From Tillandsia leiboldiana (Eukaryota; Streptophyta; Magnoliopsida; Poales; Bromeliaceae), in assembly GCA_029204045.2 (NCBI GenBank), contig CM055064.1:5862873-5926872 (forward strand): a stretch of DNA of 64,000 bases, written 5' to 3'. The notes beneath the pieces were generated by a model. That model was not told the origin of the DNA and searched no databases. It saw only the letters and a list, made by a program, of their open reading frames with translations. Positions 60,101-64,000 of the stretch are shown piece by piece (positions within the stretch are counted from its first letter, which is position 1; the number at the start of each line of letters is the position of its first letter). The position numbers and the translations under genes were made by a program.

Positions 60101-61102
60101 GGATGCGTGCCCCTAAAAATCCCAAAACTCTGCAGGAAGATCGAGCACTCGGAGGTCTACAACTTTCCTAAAGGGTGAAAGGGTTGGGGAGCTCGGGAAG
60201 GTGGAGAAAAACCGAGGTGAAGGCAGCTCGGGTTCAAAAATTAAGCCAACCAAACAAAACAATTGGAGAAATGCCATCCATGTCCCGGAATTTTCTCGGT
60301 GCGCCTGGAGCACGTACACCACCCACTCCTAAGGTGACACGTGGCGCCCCCAAAATGCGCGGGAGCCGCGGGTCAGCGCGCCCACGCGCGCCCACGCCCG
60401 CCTGTCGGGCACGCATCCCAAGGCAACAACTCCGCGCCCCGTGAACCGCGTGCAAACACCCATCCAATCACAAGTCGCCACGCGTCCACCCCCGGTCCAC
60501 CGTGCACCCGCGCCACTGCGTGGACCGTGCGCACCAAGACCGGCCAATGCCAGCACGCCACGTGGCATGACCACGGTCCACCGTGCACCCCGCCAAGGTC
60601 CATGGACCGCGCCTGCTGCGCCGGCCAACCGGAGCGCGCCACATGGCCCGCGCCCGGTGCACACCACCCGCGGTGGACCGCGCGCCTGTGCCGCCGCCAG
60701 CCGCCGCGCTCCGCCGCCGCCGGCGCCGCTCCGACTGCCGGAACAGTAACCCTTGCCTCGAAAAACGTGTTTTCGCATCCGGGCTCCGAAAAATTCAAGT
60801 AAATAGTCCATCTTGATCGTTTTCGCGCGCTGAATCCAAATCCGAAGTCCGATTGGCCAAATTCCACTTCTAAAATTTCCCAAAAATTCTCGGAAAAGTA
60901 AACTTGATCCGTTTTTCATGCCGGGTCAAATCCTTGGTTCCAATAAGCGCGCAAAACCCTCGATCACCCTAATGGGCTTCCAGAAAAGCAAACAAGCTCC
61001 AATTTCACCCGAAATTCAATTTTTGGGCCCGACACGTGCACAAACACCTCCCGAAGACATTAATCCAACCATAACCCTTAAGCGGGGATTCGGGTCCTCA
61101 CA
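57164..61102 (-). repeat. 3' LTR of the gag-only element
   Basis: 3,939 bases; on the minus strand TGTGAGGACCCG to CCTGGGCGTGACA. Related to the solo LTRs upstream. CACGTG at 60338 and 60559 in a GC-rich U3. Includes the 38-base tandem repeat at 57931-58043. Confidence 0.88.
57931..58043. repeat. Three tandem 38-bp units
   Basis: Units AGCTCAATCTCAACGCCGGT + TACAACTACCCGGTCTAA at 57931, 57970 and 58008, nearly identical. Not present in this form in the other LTRs. Confidence 0.9.
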
Positions 61103-61114
61103 TCCTCCCCCACT
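61103..61114 (-). other. Polypurine tract of the gag-only element
   Basis: AGTGGGGGAGGA on the minus strand directly before the TGTGAGGACCCG start of the 3' LTR. This fixes the orientation of the whole LTR family. Confidence 0.85.
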
Positions 61115-62034
61115 AAAAGAAAGTTTCGTCCTCGAAACAAACACGGCTCAAAAGGGAGTCACCAAGCCCAAAGGTAAGCATCCATCAACACATCTCCAAC
61201 TCCCCAGTCGCTACTCACACTCCACAAAGCGAGTCCACAGCTGGATAAACCTTAGGAGTTCCAAAAACTGGGAACAAGGAAGAACCACCAACTCTACTCG
61301 TCCCAACTACACGAATCACGTCACACAATTAACAAGAAAGGGTAAGGGCCCACCAGCAGGAAAGTCATCAACCCCCAACTCTCCAACTTAGAAAACAACC
61401 GAAATTAGCGAAAAGTTCGAAAGTTTCGAAAGACCAGTGCCCTCGCCCCAATCAAACAAGAACAGGTTCCGGCACCGTCTCCATTTCTGGAGTAGCCTTC
61501 CGAATATTTCGTCATGTTCGCAAATTTCAGCACAAAGGTGAGAAAAAGGGAGAGAAGTGTTGATGCCGTTCCTGCTGTGGCAACAGAAACGGTAGCTACG
61601 GTCTATCCGTGCCCCTAAAAAGAAATACACAACCCTATCCGAGACCCCTAGAGACATAACCTCTAGTCCTAGGCGTCACCTACGCTCAACAAGTAGCACC
61701 TAAACTGAAACCGCTGAAGCCACTGCTGCAGGAAGGATGCCTCGGTGACCTGTGGAACTGATCTCCCATTGTCCAACTCACGGAAAGGTCACTGTTCTCA
61801 ATCCACAATCAATCATTGCATGAAACCGCACCAGCTGGTCCATTTCGTGTGCTCAATCTGAGTCGTGGAACTGTAACTGAACCGTCACTCCTGCCGGTGT
61901 ACTCCCCAAAGTCTCAGCTGTCCTGGCCATGCCCCACAATCCTCCTTTGCTCGCAGGATACTGCGAAGGATCCAATTACAATTACCTGTAGCAAATTTCC
62001 TATCCCCTAACCATGCAGAGATGCAAATGCCCTA
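61115..62034. other. Internal region without pol
   Basis: No protease, reverse transcriptase, RNase H or integrase motifs in any frame. Short open frames match nothing. Confidence 0.65.
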
Positions 62035-63536
62035 CTAACATGTGCAGAAGGATGCAGCGGTATCGAAATGCTCAATTAAACTGACTGAAAATAAAGTCAT
62101 ACCTGCGGCGATATGATCTGCTGTCGAGGTGCCCTCCACCAGAGCTGCGTATACCCGTCCACTGGGTGCTGCAGACCGTCGTCCCGTCTGTCCCGACGTC
62201 GTACCCCACTCTGTCTGACGGTACATCGGAGGGGCCTCCGCTTCCTGAACAGGCAAGGGGGGTGCTACAGTAAGGGGTAGCACTGACAGAATGGCTCGGG
62301 GACAAGCTGCTCGAAAATGTCCCAACTCTCCACAAAGGAAACACCGTCCCTGTCTCTGGTCACACTGCGACGGTGGGTGAGGGCCGCCACAGATGACACA
62401 CCGCTCCTGTCGCTGCTGCCGATACTGCTGCTGAAACTGCTGTCGCTGCTGATACTGCGGCTGCTGCGGGGGCCCACCAGATCTCTGGCGCCTCTGAAAC
62501 CCACGACCCTCAGGGTGGGGTCGGGGAAGTCTCGAAGGTGCCCGCCGACTCGTCTGTCCCTCATCAACCGGTGCTGGGCGCTTCGCCTCTGGAATCACTG
62601 CAGGAGCTGGAGCCACCTCATCCATCACCGCCTCTCCGCACTCAACGTAAAGTGCCTGCTCCATAGATGCATCCAACGTCTGCAATCTGTGCGAACGGAC
62701 GAGCTGATAAATCTCCCGGCGCAAACCCCGCTCAAACATATAAATCCGATGCGCCTCGTCCCTGGCTGAGTACGGCACACAGGCCAACAACTGGTTGAAG
62801 TCTGCGATGTATTCATGCACGGGCCGATCTCCCTGACGGAGATTCTTCAGTCGCTCCTCTAACCTCTGCCTGACGCTCTCTGGGAAAAAGGCTCCAAGAA
62901 ATAGACTGCGAAACTCCGCCCAAGAGAGAAGCTGCACCCCAGGCGGTCCAGCAGGTCGCACACGCCCCACGAAGCCTCGGCGTTGCTTTCCAAGAAGTGA
63001 GTGGCCAACAGGACTCGAAACCTCTCCTTAATAAATAAGCTCTCGAAATGGCGCTCCATGGCCGTGATCCAAGTCTCAGCCTCCCACGGCTCTACACTCA
63101 ATCCAGAAAAACGGGGTGGATCGAACTGGCGGAACCTCATCAATAGATCCACCACCTCACGCTGCTCTGTAGGGGTCAATTGTCCTGCCGTCCCGGACGG
63201 CTGCCCACAGGTAACCGGTGCAATAGGGGGTGCCTGAGCTGCCGATACAACTGGGGGTGCCACAGCTGGCGAAGAAGGTGCGGGGAAACTCTCAGGGGGT
63301 GCTACAGCTGACTGCGCCCTCTGCTCCATCATACGGATCATCCGGTCCACGGTCTCCTCCCGGCGCCGTGAAATCTCCTCCTGGCGCCGGAGAGTCCCTG
63401 TCAAATGGGCCATCTGAGCCCGAAGCTCCTGCACCTCACTCCGCTGACCCTGTGCTGACTCCTCCTGCTCAGGCTCAAGGGAGGAGGAAGGCTGAGAACG
63501 TGTCAGCATCCTACGTCGGGGAGGCATCGTACCCAC
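62035..63536 (-). pseudogene. Gypsy-type gag, frameshifted
   Basis: The first frame (63536 to about 62965) starts MGTMPPRRRMLTRSQ and has a coiled-coil region and FDPPRFSG, EAETWITAMERHFES, the opening of the Retrotrans_gag domain. The second frame (from about 62970 to 62035) continues it: LSWAEFRSLFLGAFFPESVR, LRQGDRPVHEYIADFNQLL, then two zinc-binding motifs, CVICGGPHPPSQC and CFLCGELGHFRAAC. A one-base change near 62965 separates the frames. After a short VYAALVEG stretch that resembles the lead into protease, the frame ends without the DSGA active site. The CCHC knuckle and gag type fit chromovirus-like gypsy elements. Confidence 0.83.
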
Positions 63537-63804
63537 CTACAATCCACATGCAAACATCAGGACAGCACCAAACAACATACGACCCAATCCAGCGAAAGTC
63601 TAAGACATGTCATCCATTCCATAGCATTATGTTGTCTGCAGCCAACATAATCGCTTAGGAGAATAAACATGCCAATCACTCATCCCATCCCTTGGGAGAG
63701 GTATAAAACTCAATCAGGACTCTCGATAAAAGTCACGACTCTCACGTAGTCATCCTAATGTCCAACCACAAGCCTAGGGTTTCTAAGTCCACAATGACCT
63801 ACAA

Positions 63805-63821
63805 CCTAGGCTCTGATACCA
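63805..63821 (-). other. Primer-binding site of the gag-only element
   Basis: TGGTATCAGAGCCTAGG on the minus strand, complementary to the 3' end of initiator-Met tRNA, seven bases after the 5' LTR end. Confidence 0.92.
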
Positions 63822-63828
63822 CTCTATC

Positions 63829-64000
63829 TGTTACGCCCCGGGGCCGAAACTGCGACCCGGGCTCGCCAACAGATCCGCCGCCCATACGGTGAACCCCGTA
63901 TAGACGAAGCGTCTACCTGCAAAAGAAAGATGCTATACTAAACAGATATCAGAGCTGGAAGTAACTGCTAAAAATAAAATATATACAACTCCAAGTCCTC
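63829..64000 (-). repeat. 5' LTR of the gag-only element (partial)
   Basis: The terminal 172 bases of the LTR, matching 57164-57335. Cut by the window end. Confidence 0.9.

Larger units (their letters stand above)
57164..64000 (-). mobile_element. Gag-only gypsy-type LTR element (runs off the window)
   Basis: On the minus strand: 5' LTR from 63829 to beyond 64000, primer site 63805-63821, gag at about 62035-63536, a ~0.9-kb remainder without pol, polypurine tract 61103-61114, and 3' LTR 57164-61102. The interior is only 2.7 kb and has no protease-to-integrase coding. This matches the TR-GAG type of non-autonomous element, or a large deletion. The 172 bases of 5' LTR that are visible differ from the 3' LTR at three positions, all within the first 22 bases, with no length change. 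Confidence 0.85.

Overview
The window looks like nuclear DNA of a flowering plant, probably a monocot. It has spliced plant genes, plant-type transposons of nearly every class, long (TA)n tracts, and almost no ordinary gene space. The only confidently intact host gene is a four-exon DREPP/PCaP-type plasma-membrane cation-binding protein on the minus strand (609-1443). A UDP-glycosyltransferase pseudogene (7786-8713) and the 5' part of a possible ubiquitin-conjugating enzyme gene (53692-56838) are the other host-derived coding sequences. A short protein-kinase-like fragment lies just upstream of the latter.

1-13.5 kb: DREPP gene; a degenerate Ty1/copia element with two 324-bp LTRs (2959-5136); three copies of a ~163-bp MITE; the UGT pseudogene, split by a 257-bp CACTA-type MITE; a second, inverted copy of that MITE; and a truncated L1-type LINE reverse transcriptase.

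13.5-30.7 kb: one Mutator-like element (MULE) with long terminal inverted repeats. It carries a decayed mudrA-type transposase gene on the plus strand and, convergent to it, an apparently intact two-exon gene for a small GRF-zinc-finger protein with a C-terminal membrane helix. An 11.45-kb SIRE-type Ty1/copia retrotransposon (15484-26936, minus strand, GTCTA target duplication, near-identical 1301-bp LTRs) sits inside the transposase gene. It has gag, pol and a third ORF downstream of pol.

30.7-52.7 kb: nested insertions in foldback MITEs and TA microsatellites. Four ~3.6-3.9-kb solo LTRs of gypsy-like elements (30948-34825, 34948-38849, 43102-46688, 48677-52245) are present. A PIF/Harbinger element (39268-48145) carries a Myb/SANT-like gene and a DDE transposase gene, the latter interrupted by one of the solo LTRs. 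Target duplications allow the order of several insertions to be read.

52.7-64 kb: a GC-rich chimeric segment with the kinase-like fragment, the possible E2 gene start, then a gag-only gypsy-type LTR element on the minus strand (57164 to beyond the window end).

The main points for a second look are the GRF-finger partner gene in the MULE, the third ORF of the SIRE element with what looks like its own promoter and leader intron, the repeated CAG-to-TAG type nonsense decay in DNA transposons, and the G-box modules in the gypsy LTRs. All family assignments come from reading motifs; no database search was possible.
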